A stretch of DNA of 64,000 bases, taken from assembly GCF_000527175.1 (NCBI RefSeq), contig NZ_AZUR01000001.1, forward strand, positions 1,337,011 through 1,401,010, written 5' to 3'. The DNA comes from Pseudogulbenkiania sp. MAI-1. Lineage in GTDB: Bacteria; Pseudomonadota; Gammaproteobacteria; Burkholderiales; Chromobacteriaceae. The translations under genes and the position numbers were made by a program. This document shows, piece by piece, positions 1 through 10,329 of this stretch; position 1 is the first letter of the stretch; each line of letters starts with the position of its first letter. The notes beneath the pieces were generated by a model. The model was not told the origin of the DNA, did no database searches, and saw only the letters and a program-made list of their open reading frames with translations.

Positions 1-1032
1 GTCGAATTCGCGCCGCGCCTCGCTCATCTGGTCCACCGCCACCTGCTTGAAGCTTTGCACCAGATGCGCCGCGCGCTCGGCATTCACCTGGATCAGCTCG
101 ACGCTCTCGCTCGCCGTCTGCACGTAGCCTTGCACGTCCGATTTCTTTATTTGTCCCGCATCCATCTGGCGTGCCAGCTGGCGCGTCTTGTCGTTCAGCA
201 GGCTGGCGCAGGTGAGCGTGATGCCGACCGGGGTGTTGATCTCGTGCGCGATGCCAGCCACCAGGCCGCCCAGTGCCGCCAGCTTCTCACTCTGCATCAG
301 CGTGGCCTGAGCCTGCTTGAGGTTGTCGTAGGCAAGGCGGATTTCCGCCTCGGCCTGGCGGCCCTTTTCCACGTCCTGGGCCAGGCGCTGGGCGATGCGG
401 TTGAAGCTGCGCACCACCTCGCCGAACTCGTCCTGACGCTCGGTCAGCAGGGTCAGGCTTTCTTCGCCGCCCTGGTGCTCGGCAGCCAGCCCCAGCGCAT
501 TCTTGAGCGTCCCCAGCGGGCGCAGCACCAACAGGCGCAGGCCGAGCGACAACACCACCACCAGCACGGCATCCAGTGCCAGGATCTCGGCCACGCGGTT
601 CCAGATCTGGGTACGCAGCTGGGCCTCGATGCGCTCGCGCGACAGCCACACGCGGGCGTGGCCGAGAGCATGGCGCTGATTGAACTGCTGCAGCGACAGC
701 GGGATGTCGATCGGCTCGCTGGCCGACGACTCCTCCGGCAGCTCGCCTTGGGCGGCCAGCAGCTTGCCGCTGTCTTCGTACACGGCGATGCGCGTCACCG
801 GCGGAATCAGCTCCGCCATCAGATTCTGCTGCAGCAGCGCCAGGTCCAGGTTCCAGATCGGCAGCGGCAGGTTGGTGCGGATGCGCTGCTGCACAGCCTG
901 CCGCGCTTCGGCGTATTGCTGTTCCAGTTGTTGGCGCGTGCTCAGGTACGTCAGTACGCCGGATACGCTCAGCACCGCGGTGACCAGGAATACGAACAGA
1001 AGATTGAGCCGGAAGCCGATGCTGGATTTCAT
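1..1032 (-). CDS. Sensor histidine kinase with HAMP domain (3' end outside window)
   Basis: The frame is open from an ATG at 1032 to the window edge, so 344 codons are visible and the C-terminal ATPase domain is missing. There is an N-terminal membrane segment (about residues 10-30), a periplasmic part of about 110 residues, a second membrane segment (about 145-168), a HAMP-like region with the phrase DEFGEVVRSFN, a coiled-coil linker, and an H-box GIAHEINTPVG with the phospho-acceptor His at about residue 263. This H-box type is typical of two-component sensor kinases that autophosphorylate and signal to a response regulator. The gene is divergent from a solitary periplasmic solute-binding protein, which could feed it a ligand signal; that link is inference. 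The input signal is unknown. Confidence 0.85.
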   Translation of the reverse strand, partial: MKSSIGFRLNLLFVFLVTAVLSVSGVLTYLSTRQQLEQQYAEARQAVQQRIRTNLPLPIWNLDLALLQQNLMAELIPPVTRIAVYEDSGKLLAAQGELPEESSASEPIDIPLSLQQFNQRHALGHARVWLSRERIEAQLRTQIWNRVAEILALDAVLVVVLSLGLRLLVLRPLGTLKNALGLAAEHQGGEESLTLLTERQDEFGEVVRSFNRIAQRLAQDVEKGRQAEAEIRLAYDNLKQAQATLMQSEKLAALGGLVAGIAHEINTPVGITLTCASLLNDKTRQLARQMDAGQIKKSDVQGYVQTASESVELIQVNAERAAHLVQSFKQVAVDQMSEARREFD

Positions 1033-1316
1033 GAGGTGGGCGGCCAGGGTGAGTTCAGGGGTGTGGCCAGGAGGGGCCTGGGTTCACAGTTTCAAGATAG
1101 AACACTGTCGAGGCGCGTTAACGCACTTTGCCGTTGCGTGATGGCAGATCGCCGGTTTTTAGAACAGCGAGAGGGGCAGCAATGGGCTTTCTTGATCTTT
1201 TTTCAACAAAATCAGGGCGCTAGACTGAAATAGATGCTGGCCTTGTTTTGGAGGAGGTGGACGGGAGTCGCCGATGGAAAACCGCCATGTCTGACTACGG
1301 TGCAAGGAGATGGGCC

Positions 1317-2210
1317 GTGAGCGCAGGTCGAAAGACGCTGGTCGCCGGGCTTTTGTGCATGCTTGGCGCCTTGTGCCAGGCGGAAACGCTGACACTGCTC
1401 GCCACCGAGTACCCGCCCTATACCAGCCGCGCCTTGCCGCAGGAAGGAATCGTCACCGCGATCACGGTCGCGGCGTTCGAGCGTGCCGGGCACCTGGTGG
1501 TGATCCGATACCGGCCGTGGGCGCGCGCCATCCACGAAGTCCAGGAGGGCAGCGGTGACGGTATCATCGCGGTATGGCGTTCCAAGGAGCGCGAGGCTTT
1601 TCTGGCCTACAGCCATCCGTTGCTGGATAACGAGATCGGTTTCTATGGCCGGGCCGACCGCCGGCCGGACGTGCACGACCTCTCCAAGCTGAAGCGCTTG
1701 ACCATCGGCGTGGTACGCGGCTATCTCAATCCGCCCAATTTCGAAGCCGCCCGGCTGCGTACCGAGGAGGCGCTCGACGACGAGGCCAATCTGCGCAAGC
1801 TGGCGGTGGGGCGGGTCGACCTCGCGCTGATCGACAAGGGGGTGGCGAGCTACCTGCTGCAGTACCGCCTGCCGGGACAGCGCGATCGGCTGGTCTGGCT
1901 GGAGCCCCCCGTATACACGCTGCCGCTCTATGTCGGTTTTTCCAAACGCGTACCAGACTGGAAAAAACATGTGGCGGATTTCAACGTCGGGCTCGCCGCC
2001 TTGCGCCGGGATGGCTCGCTGGAGCGGCTGCGGCGTGAGCTGGCGCCGGAACTCCGCCTGGTTGGCGGAAGACCCGGCGCAGCCGTAGCAAGACGGTTGG
2101 GAGCAGGTGATACCGGCTTTCAGCGATATTCCGGCAGCCTAGCGAGTCCGTCCCTGAGGTGGTCGATCATCAGCCTGAGCTTGGCCGACAAATGGCGCTG
2201 CTGCGGGTAG
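1317..2210 (+). CDS. Solitary periplasmic solute-binding protein (SBP_bac_3 family)
   Basis: A family 3 extracellular solute-binding protein, a fold that usually binds amino acids. I chose the GTG at 1317 because AAGGAG lies 7 bases upstream and the protein then opens with a clean signal peptide ending LGALCQA before ETLTLLA. An in-frame ATG at 1287 is the alternative. Motifs YPPYT, YRPWARA, PPNFEAARLR and PLYVGFSKR are shared with a paralogue at 38402, and PWARAI also with one at 56998. No permease or ATPase is adjacent, so it may serve a receptor or a distant transporter. The paralogue ends soon after a motif equivalent to LERLRREL. This protein runs roughly 50 residues further and overlaps the convergent LysR gene by 91 bases, so the tail looks like read-through sequence. 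Confidence 0.8.
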   Translation: MSAGRKTLVAGLLCMLGALCQAETLTLLATEYPPYTSRALPQEGIVTAITVAAFERAGHLVVIRYRPWARAIHEVQEGSGDGIIAVWRSKEREAFLAYSHPLLDNEIGFYGRADRRPDVHDLSKLKRLTIGVVRGYLNPPNFEAARLRTEEALDDEANLRKLAVGRVDLALIDKGVASYLLQYRLPGQRDRLVWLEPPVYTLPLYVGFSKRVPDWKKHVADFNVGLAALRRDGSLERLRRELAPELRLVGGRPGAAVARRLGAGDTGFQRYSGSLASPSLRWSIISLSLADKWRCCG

Positions 2211-3007
2211 ACCGCCCACACTGCTGTGTTGGGCGGGGTGTGCGCCGGCAGTAATTCCACCAACCGCCCCTGGCGCAGCGGCTCGCGCACGTAGTAGTCC
2301 GGTAGCTGGCACAGGCCGAAACCACGCAGCGCGGCATCCAGCACCGCCGGCCCGCTGTTGCAGCGCCAGCGCCCTTGCGGCTTGAAATGCCAGGGCCGGT
2401 CGTCGAGCTGGAAACTCCATACCGATGAGGTGCCGATCAGGCATTGGTGACGCGCGAGCTCGCCCAGCGTGTGCGGCGTGCCGTGATGGGCGAGATAGGC
2501 GGGGGAGGCGCACAGGTGCATGGTGCGCGGGGCCAGGCGGGTGGCGATCAGGCTGGAATCGGCCAGCTGGCCCAGGCGGATGGCGAGGTCGAAGCCTTCG
2601 TGCACCAGGTCGGCAGTGCGGTTGGTCAGCTCGATCTCCACCGCGAGCTGGGGGTGTTCGGTCATGAAATCGTTCACCAGCGGCACCACGAAGAGCTCGC
2701 CGTAGGTGACGGCGCAGGTCATGCGCAGCAGACCCTTGGGGCTGCTGTGCAGCGCGTTGACGGCGAGAAAGGCCTCGTCGCGCGCTTCCTGCAACTGCTG
2801 GCAGTGGCTGAAGAAAATCTGCCCGGCCTCGGTCAGGCTGACCTTGCGCGTGCTGCGGTAGAACAGGCGCGCTTGCAGCCGCTCCTCCAGCCGCATCACC
2901 TGCCGGCTGACGTGCGACGACGACACCCTGAGCCGCTCCGCCGCGCGCGAGAAGCTGCCGCTCTCGGCCACGGCGACAAATTCCGCTATCCCTTCCCAGC
3001 TGTCCAT
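2120..3007 (-). CDS. LysR-family transcriptional regulator
   Basis: About 295 residues. The N-terminal winged helix-turn-helix spans roughly residues 1-60 (phrases FVAVAESGSFSRAAERL and SSSHVSRQVMRLE), followed by the LysR effector-binding domain. I chose the ATG at 3007 because AAAGG lies 6 bases upstream; ATGs at 3013 and 3049 are longer alternatives. It is divergent from the glutathione-dependent formaldehyde dehydrogenase gene with about 120 bases between them, the usual layout for a LysR protein controlling its neighbour. Control of frmA is therefore likely but inferred. Its 3' end overlaps the end of the convergent binding-protein gene. Confidence 0.88.
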   Translation of the reverse strand: MDSWEGIAEFVAVAESGSFSRAAERLRVSSSHVSRQVMRLEERLQARLFYRSTRKVSLTEAGQIFFSHCQQLQEARDEAFLAVNALHSSPKGLLRMTCAVTYGELFVVPLVNDFMTEHPQLAVEIELTNRTADLVHEGFDLAIRLGQLADSSLIATRLAPRTMHLCASPAYLAHHGTPHTLGELARHQCLIGTSSVWSFQLDDRPWHFKPQGRWRCNSGPAVLDAALRGFGLCQLPDYYVREPLRQGRLVELLPAHTPPNTAVWAVYPQQRHLSAKLRLMIDHLRDGLARLPEYR

Positions 3008-3129
3008 GCCCATCCTTTCCCCGAAGTGCTCATTATCCCTCAGCAGCAATAATGTTTCCCGGAATTCGTCTTTTAAAGCCCACAGGCACGGCTGATACTG
3101 TCGCGATAACTTTTTTCCGGGAGAACATC

Positions 3130-4248
3130 ATGATCAAATCGCGTGCTGCCGTAGCCTGGGGCGCCAAGCGCCCGCTGGAAATCGAACTGGTGGATGTGGA
3201 AGGCCCGAAAGAGGGCGAGGTACTGCTGCGCATGGTGGCGACCGGCGTCTGCCACACCGACGCCTACACCCTGTCCGGCGCCGATCCGGAAGGCATCTTC
3301 CCAGCCATTCTCGGCCACGAGGGCGGCGCCATCGTCGAGGAAGTCGGCCCGGGCGTGACCTCGGTCAAGCCGGGCGACCACGTCATCCCGCTCTACACCC
3401 CGGAATGCGGCAAGTGCAAGTTCTGCCTGTCGGGCAAGACCAACCTGTGCCAGGCGATTCGCGCCACCCAAGGCAAGGGCCTGATGCCGGACGGCACCAG
3501 CCGCTTCTCGAAAGACGGCAAGCCGATCTACCACTACATGGGCACCTCGACCTTCTCCGAGTACACCGTGCTGCCGGAGATCGCCGTCGCCAAGATCAGC
3601 AAGGAAGCGCCGTTGGAGAAGGTGTGCCTGCTGGGCTGCGGCGTCACCACCGGCATGGGCGCGGTGATGAACACCGCCAAGGTCGAGCCGGGCTCCACCG
3701 TGGCCATCTTCGGCCTGGGCGGCATCGGCCTGTCCGCGATCATCGGTTCGGTGATGGCCAAGGCCAGCCGCATCATCGGCATCGACATCAACCCGGACAA
3801 GTTCGAGATCGCCAAGCAGCTGGGCGCCACCGACGTGATCAACCCGCTCGACTACGACCGCCCGATCCAGGAAGTGATCGTCGAGCTGACCGACGGCGGC
3901 GTCGACTACTCGTTCGAGTGCATCGGCAACGTCAAGGTGATGCGCTCGGCGCTGGAGTGCTGCCACAAGGGCTGGGGCGAGTCGGTGATCATCGGCGTGG
4001 CCGGCGCCGGCGAGGAGATCTGCACCCGTCCGTTCCAGCTGGTGACCGGCCGCGTGTGGCGCGGTTCGGCCTTCGGCGGCGTCCGCGGCCGCTCCGAGCT
4101 GCCGAGCTACGTCGACCGCTACATGAAGGGCGAGTTCGAGCTCGACACCTTCATCACCCACACCATGGGGCTAGACGACATCAACACCGCCTTCGACCTG
4201 ATGCACGAGGGGAAGAGCATTAGATCGGTGATTCTGTTCGATCGTTGA
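3130..4248 (+). CDS. frmA: S-(hydroxymethyl)glutathione dehydrogenase (class III alcohol dehydrogenase)
   Basis: Oxidises S-hydroxymethylglutathione, the spontaneous adduct of formaldehyde and glutathione, to S-formylglutathione with NAD+ in the cytoplasm. The 372-residue length is normal for the family. Catalytic zinc ligands are visible at Cys41 and His63 (GVCHTDAYTL, LGHEGG). The structural zinc site is the four-cysteine group at about 93, 96, 99 and 107 (CGKCKFC...NLC). A GLGGIG nucleotide-binding motif follows. The ATG at 3130 follows GGGAGA; the longer frame from 3052 lacks family similarity. The next gene catalyses the following step. In this window formaldehyde would arise from oxidative demethylation of betaines by the Rieske enzyme at 53-54 kb. 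Confidence 0.96.
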   Translation: MIKSRAAVAWGAKRPLEIELVDVEGPKEGEVLLRMVATGVCHTDAYTLSGADPEGIFPAILGHEGGAIVEEVGPGVTSVKPGDHVIPLYTPECGKCKFCLSGKTNLCQAIRATQGKGLMPDGTSRFSKDGKPIYHYMGTSTFSEYTVLPEIAVAKISKEAPLEKVCLLGCGVTTGMGAVMNTAKVEPGSTVAIFGLGGIGLSAIIGSVMAKASRIIGIDINPDKFEIAKQLGATDVINPLDYDRPIQEVIVELTDGGVDYSFECIGNVKVMRSALECCHKGWGESVIIGVAGAGEEICTRPFQLVTGRVWRGSAFGGVRGRSELPSYVDRYMKGEFELDTFITHTMGLDDINTAFDLMHEGKSIRSVILFDR

Positions 4249-4260
4249 TGCCTGATCGTC

Positions 4261-4336
4261 CGTAGGATGGGTGGAGGCACAAAGTGCCGAAACCCATCGA
4301 TGATGATGGATTTCGCTGCGCTCCACCCATCCTACG
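4261..4336. repeat. MITE-like palindromic repeat, copy 1
   Basis: A 76-base element with perfect 15-base inverted ends (CGTAGGATGGGTGGA and its complement) enclosing a less symmetric core. Read on the minus strand its core (GCGCAGCGAAATCCATC) matches copy 2 at 5345. It lies between frmA and fghA. Elements starting GTAGGATGGGT are dispersed in many proteobacterial chromosomes. Confidence 0.8.
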
Positions 4337-4391
4337 ACTCGCTCGCCTGCCGAAATAGGCACCTTCCTCACCGAAACACAAGGCCATGACG

Positions 4392-5243
4392 ATGACCGAT
4401 ACCCTGAAACTGGTGTCGTGCAACAAGAGCTTCGGCGGGTGGCTCAAGCGCTACGCGCATCATTCGAGCACGCTCAACTGCACGATGCATTTTTCCATCT
4501 ACCTGCCGCCGTCGGCCAGTGCCGAGGCGCGGGTGCCGGTGCTGTACTGGCTGTCCGGGCTGACCTGCACCGACGAGAACTTCATGCAGAAGGCCGGCGC
4601 GCAGCGCGTGGCGGCCGAGCTGGGGATCGCCCTGGTGGCGCCCGATACCAGCCCGCGCGGCGAGGGCGTGCCGGGCGACCCGGCCGGCGGCTGGGACTTC
4701 GGCCTCGGCGCCGGTTTCTACCTCAACGCCACTCAGGCGCCGTGGTCCGCCCACTACCGCATGCACGACTACGTGGTGTACGAGCTGCCGGCGCTGATCG
4801 AGGACGTGTTCCCGGTGGACGGGCGGCGTGCCGTCTCCGGCCACTCGATGGGCGGCCACGGCGCGCTGGTGTGCGCGCTGCGCAACCCGGGGCGCTACCG
4901 CTCGGTGTCGGCGTTTGCGCCGATCAGCAACCCGGTCAACTGCCCGTGGGGCGAGAAGGCCTTTACCGGCTACCTCGGCCCTGAGCGCAGCCGCTGGCGC
5001 GAATGGGACGCCTCGCTGCTGCTGGCCGAGGCGAGCGAGCAACTGCCGCTGCTGGTCGATCAGGGCGATGCCGATGACTTCCTCGCCACCCAGCTGCGCC
5101 CCGAGGCGCTGCGGCAGGCCGCCGACAAGGCCGGCTACCCGCTGACGCTGCGCATGCAGCCGGGTTACGACCACAGCTACTACTTCATCGCCAGCTTCAT
5201 CGAGGAGCACCTGCGTTTCCATGCCGCTGCCTTGCGGGGCTGA
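4392..5243 (+). CDS. fghA: S-formylglutathione hydrolase
   Basis: Hydrolyses S-formylglutathione to formate and glutathione, the second step of glutathione-dependent formaldehyde detoxification. It is an esterase D type alpha/beta hydrolase of about 283 residues. The nucleophile elbow is GHSMGGHG (Ser at about 152), with the acid residue in QGDADDF and the catalytic His in YDHSYYF. The conserved LSGLTCTDENF segment near the N-terminus is typical of the family. AAGG is 8 bases before the ATG at 4392; an ATG two codons upstream (4386) is only 2 bases from it. It follows frmA with a palindromic repeat between them and ends before a strong terminator. Confidence 0.95.
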   Translation: MTDTLKLVSCNKSFGGWLKRYAHHSSTLNCTMHFSIYLPPSASAEARVPVLYWLSGLTCTDENFMQKAGAQRVAAELGIALVAPDTSPRGEGVPGDPAGGWDFGLGAGFYLNATQAPWSAHYRMHDYVVYELPALIEDVFPVDGRRAVSGHSMGGHGALVCALRNPGRYRSVSAFAPISNPVNCPWGEKAFTGYLGPERSRWREWDASLLLAEASEQLPLLVDQGDADDFLATQLRPEALRQAADKAGYPLTLRMQPGYDHSYYFIASFIEEHLRFHAAALRG

Positions 5244-5289
5244 GTGAGGTTGGAGAGGTGATGTAGTGGTTGGCCGAAGCCCCTACAAG

Positions 5290-5332
5290 AAAAAAGCCGG
5301 AACACCGTATGATCGGTGTTCCGGCTTTTTTT
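5290..5332. terminator. Strong bidirectional rho-independent terminator
   Basis: The near-perfect hairpin GCCGGAACACCG / CGGTGTTCCGGC with a 6-base loop has an A-run before it and a T-run after it, so it can end transcription from fghA on the plus strand and from betA on the minus strand. Confidence 0.9.
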
Positions 5333-5344
5333 GTGGCACAGGAT

Positions 5345-5424
5345 GTAGGATGGGTGAAGCGCAGCGCAACCCATCGAGCGATGGTGATGGGTTACGGCAC
5401 CCAGAGTGCCTTCACCCATCCTAC
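5345..5424. repeat. MITE-like palindromic repeat, copy 2
   Basis: An 80-base element with perfect 14-base inverted ends (GTAGGATGGGTGAA and its complement) and the internal dyad AACCCATC...GATGGGTT. It is in opposite orientation to copy 1, so the two bracket fghA. It sits just beyond the terminator and before the end of betA. Confidence 0.8.
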
Positions 5425-5447
5425 CCCAACACTCGATGGCAACCGCC

Positions 5448-7211
5448 TCAGCCTTTGATGGCGGCCTTCTTGGGGGGGTACAGCATGAGCCCCTCGCCAC
5501 CCTTATTCTTACCACCCTTCTTCTTGCTGCCCGCTTGGCCCAGCTTGAGCGGGGCGCCGTCGGCGACGAAGTAGGGCGCTTGCGAGCGCGGCAGCGGCTT
5601 CCGGCCGCGGATCTTGTCGGCGATTTTCTCGGCCATCATGATGGTCGGCGCGTTCAGGTTGCCGGTAATCACGCGCGGCATGATCGAGGCATCCACCACG
5701 CGTAGCCCGGTGAGCCCGTGCACGCGGCCTTCATTATCCACCACCGCCATCGGGTCGGACGCGTCGCCCATCTTGCAGGTGCAGGACGGGTGCAGAGCCG
5801 TCTCGGCATGGCTCTTGACGAAGGCGTCGATCTCGGCGTCGCTCTTGGCGCCGATGCCGGGCTGAATCTCTTTGCCGCGGAACGGGTCCATCGCCTTCTG
5901 GTTGATGATCTCGCGCGTCAGCCTGACCGCGGCGCGGAATTCCTTCCAGTCGATCGGATCGGCCATGTAGTTGAACAGCAGGCGCGGCTTGTCGCGCGGG
6001 TCACGGCTTTTGAGTTTGACGTAGCCGGTGCTGGTCGAGCGCATCGAGCCGACGTGGCACTGGAAGCCGTGTGCCTTCACCGCATTGCTGCCGTCGTAGT
6101 TCGCTGCCAGCGGCAGGAAGTGGTATTGCAGGTTGGGCCAGGCGAACGAGGCGTCGCTGCGGATGAAACCGCCCGCCTCGAAGTGGTTGCTGGCGCCGGG
6201 GCCGGTGCCCTTCAGGTACCACTCGAGGCCGATGCCGGGCTTGTTCCACCATTGCAGCGCCGGGTAGAGGGACACCGGCTGCTTGCATTCGAACTGGACG
6301 TACATCTCGAGGTGGTCCTGCAGGTTCTCGCCGACGCCGGGCAGATGGATGACCGCCTGGATGCCCATCGACTTCAGCTCGTCCGCGTTGCCGACACCTG
6401 AGCGCAGCAGCAACTGCGGGCTGGCGATGGCGCCGTTGCTGACGATCACCTCGCGCCGCGCGCGCGCTTCCTTCAGCGTGTCTCCCTGCAGATAGGCGAC
6501 GCCGACGGCGCGCTGGCCCTCGAATAGGATCCGGTCGGCCAGCGCGCGCGTCTGCACCGTCAGGTTGGAGCGCTCGCGGGCCTCGTCGAGGTAGGCGCGC
6601 GAGGTGCTGCAGCGCTTGCCGTCCGCCGTGGTGGTGCGGTCCATCGGACCGAAGCCCTCCTGGCGGTAGCCGTTCAGGTCGTCGGTGCGCGGGTAGCCGG
6701 CCTGCTCACCGGCCTGGACGAAGGCCTCGAATAGCGGGCTGACGTCGGCCTTTGGCGTGGTGACGTGCAGCGGGCCGCTGCCACCATGGTAGTCGTTGGC
6801 GCCCTTGTCGTAGGTCTCGGCTTTGCGGAAGTAGGGCAGGCAGTCCAGGTAGCTCCAGTCCTCCAGTCCCTTGTTCTCGGCCCAGCCGTCGTAATCCATG
6901 GCGTTGCCGCGGATGTAGACCATGCCGTTGATCAGCGACGAGCCTCCCAGGCCCTTGCCGCGGCCCTGGGTCATGATGCGGTTGTTCATGTGGGGCTCGG
7001 GCTCGGTCAGGTAGGCCCAGTTGTAGGTCGTGCCCTGCAGCGGGTAGGCCAGTGCCGCCGGCATCTGGGTACGCCAGTCGAGCCGCCAGTCCGGGCCGCC
7101 CGCCTCCAGCAGCAGCACGGTCACGTCCGGGTCCTCGGTCAGCCGCGCGGCCAGCACGCAGCCGGCCGAACCGGCGCCGACGATGATGTAGTCGAATTCC
7201 GTTTTCATCAC
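5448..7211 (-). CDS. betA: Choline dehydrogenase (GMC oxidoreductase)
   Basis: A membrane-associated flavoenzyme oxidising choline to betaine aldehyde. The N-terminal FAD-binding motif IIVGAGSAGCVLAARL is followed by GMC signatures around GRGKGLGGSSLINGM and GAIASPQLLLRSGVG, and by the C-terminal HPSCTCKMG segment carrying the active-site His. At 587 residues it is about 30 longer than the E. coli enzyme. The excess is a Lys/Gly-rich tail (GSKKKGGKNKGG) not normally seen. Two adjacent Met codons (7211, 7208) could start it. It lies 161 bases downstream of betB on the same strand. No betI or betT is in the window. Confidence 0.9.
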   Translation of the reverse strand: MMKTEFDYIIVGAGSAGCVLAARLTEDPDVTVLLLEAGGPDWRLDWRTQMPAALAYPLQGTTYNWAYLTEPEPHMNNRIMTQGRGKGLGGSSLINGMVYIRGNAMDYDGWAENKGLEDWSYLDCLPYFRKAETYDKGANDYHGGSGPLHVTTPKADVSPLFEAFVQAGEQAGYPRTDDLNGYRQEGFGPMDRTTTADGKRCSTSRAYLDEARERSNLTVQTRALADRILFEGQRAVGVAYLQGDTLKEARARREVIVSNGAIASPQLLLRSGVGNADELKSMGIQAVIHLPGVGENLQDHLEMYVQFECKQPVSLYPALQWWNKPGIGLEWYLKGTGPGASNHFEAGGFIRSDASFAWPNLQYHFLPLAANYDGSNAVKAHGFQCHVGSMRSTSTGYVKLKSRDPRDKPRLLFNYMADPIDWKEFRAAVRLTREIINQKAMDPFRGKEIQPGIGAKSDAEIDAFVKSHAETALHPSCTCKMGDASDPMAVVDNEGRVHGLTGLRVVDASIMPRVITGNLNAPTIMMAEKIADKIRGRKPLPRSQAPYFVADGAPLKLGQAGSKKKGGKNKGGEGLMLYPPKKAAIKG

Positions 7212-7309
7212 TCTTCTCTTCGTAGAGTCGCTAACAAAACCTAGCGCAGCGGTCCTGGCTAGGCGCGCGGCCGCAGACAGTACAAATTAGTACGGCAAGT
7301 GCTTGCTGG

Positions 7310-7332
7310 GCGAATCTCAACGAGAGATTCGC
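7310..7332. other. Hairpin in the betB-betA intergenic region
   Basis: A 9-base perfect stem (GCGAATCTC / GAGATTCGC) with a 5-base loop lies in the 161-base gap between betB and betA. No T-run follows on the minus strand, so it is more likely an mRNA-processing or attenuating structure than a full terminator. Confidence 0.5.
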
Positions 7333-7372
7333 ACGCGAGCGCAACAACGCCAGGAAGGTTCTTGTTAGTGGC

Positions 7373-8836
<1,464 letters not shown>

Positions 8837-9262
8837 TGTAGCTCCTTTGTCGTTGACCCTTGCGTGGCTGTCTTTGGCTCATGCCGCAGCGCGCCTTTAT
8901 ACGACCTAGATTGAGCCACGTCACCCCCTCTGGCCTCCTGTCTGTTTCCGACGTCAACCCTTCAAGCGGCGACACGGTCGCATTGCCACGGAAGCCCCGC
9001 CATGATCTACGTCTACGGCCGTACGGTGTATCTGCTCGGGATGGAGACGCCTGGCATGACGCTGGAAGGAGTATCGGAGGTGCGCTGAGGTGGTGTCGCA
9101 CCTGGATGCCGCCGGCTGACGTGGGCGGCTGGCGACCAAGCATGCCTTCCCGAGACGAAGCACCCCTCGCTAAGCATCGGCGTCTTCATGTAACCTCCTG
9201 ACCGAGGAAACCGGCCTGAAAGTCCGGGTTTGGAACGATCACCTGGTCGGGAGATTGGCGGA
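8837..9262. other. Intergenic region between betB and a LysR gene
   Basis: This 426-base divergent control region must hold the betB and LysR promoters. I could not assign exact -35/-10 boxes. A 28-codon open frame at 9002-9088 has no recognisable similarity and was not called as a gene. Confidence 0.5.
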
Positions 9263-10156
9263 ATGTCGCTACGCGCTTTGCGCACCCTGGTTGCGATTGC
9301 CCAGTACGGCTCCTTCGCCCGCGCTGCCGAAGCCGTGTGCCTGACGCAGTCGGCCGTCAGCCTGCACGTGCGCAGTCTCGAAGAAGATTTCAATGCGCCG
9401 CTGTTCGATCGCACGCGCCGGGTGCCGGTGCTGACCGACGCCGGGCACCGGGCAGTGGAACGGGCGCGGGAGATTCTCGCGCTGTATGACGGCATTGCCG
9501 CCGAACTGGGCGAGGGCGGCGAACTGGCGGGGCGTCTGCGCATAGGCGCGATCCAGACGGCCTTGGCCGGAACCCTGCCGCTGGCGCTGGCCGCCTTGCG
9601 CCAGGCCCACCCACGGTTTCGCGTGCAGGTCTTCTCGGGGATGTCGGCGGAACTGGCGATCCGCCTCGATGCGGGCGAGTTGGACGCCGCCGTGACTACC
9701 GAGCCGGTCAAGCCTTTCCCCTCCGGGCTGGTCAGCACGCCACTGTATCAGGAAGGGTTCTGGATCATCGGTCCGCCTGGCCTGGGCTCTCTGGACGCCA
9801 AAAGCCTGCTGCAGGAGTATCCGTTCATTCGCTTCGACCGGCGGGCCTGGGCCGGCCGGACCATCGACAGCGAGCTGCGCCGTATGCGCGTGCGTGTGCA
9901 GACCGACATGGAACTCGACAGCCAGGAGGCGATTGTCAAGATGGTTGCCAGCGGGCTTGGCGTTGCCATCGTTCCGCTGTCGAGCAGTGAGCTTGATCGG
10001 CTTTCCGGGTTGACGTGCTTGCCCTTTGCCGAACCGCAGCAGTTACGCCGGGTGGTGATGCTGGAGCGCGAAGACCGGCCCGCCGGCCGTCTCGCCGCCG
10101 CCTTGGCCGAGGCGATCCGGGCGCAGGCCGGTGACGAAGCAATCCATGAGAAATAA
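9263..10156 (+). CDS. LysR-family transcriptional regulator
   Basis: About 297 residues, with the winged helix-turn-helix at residues 1-60 (LRTLVAIAQYGSFARAAEAV, TQSAVSLHVRSLEE) and a LysR substrate-binding domain (AGRLRIGAIQTALAG, ASGLGVAIVPLS). The ATG at 9263 has GGGAG 9 bases upstream; the longer frame from 9230 adds a non-family leader. It is divergent from betB-betA and upstream of an AEC carrier, so either could be its target. The C-terminal half is of the kind that senses small organic acids or amines, but the ligand cannot be read from sequence. Confidence 0.88.
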   Translation: MSLRALRTLVAIAQYGSFARAAEAVCLTQSAVSLHVRSLEEDFNAPLFDRTRRVPVLTDAGHRAVERAREILALYDGIAAELGEGGELAGRLRIGAIQTALAGTLPLALAALRQAHPRFRVQVFSGMSAELAIRLDAGELDAAVTTEPVKPFPSGLVSTPLYQEGFWIIGPPGLGSLDAKSLLQEYPFIRFDRRAWAGRTIDSELRRMRVRVQTDMELDSQEAIVKMVASGLGVAIVPLSSSELDRLSGLTCLPFAEPQQLRRVVMLEREDRPAGRLAAALAEAIRAQAGDEAIHEK

Positions 10157-10329
10157 TTGAGGGTTGCTCGATTTTATCTCGATTTTTTTAAAGCAAAATC
10201 GCCGTTATCGTAGCGCCATGTCTTCCAGTGCTTGAGCGCTACCATGAACCCAGAGACCCGCCCCCACACCCCGGCCCTTTCACCTATCCTGCCGATGGCC
10301 TGCCGTGTCGCCACCGTGGGAGGCGGGCG

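Noticed and set aside
3073..4161. Long minus-strand open frame antisense to frmA
   Set aside because: It is a GC-rich shadow frame of frmA with no family motifs, as are most long antisense frames in this window.
9002..9088. 28-codon open frame in the betB/LysR intergenic region
   Set aside because: No recognisable similarity and no convincing ribosome-binding site.
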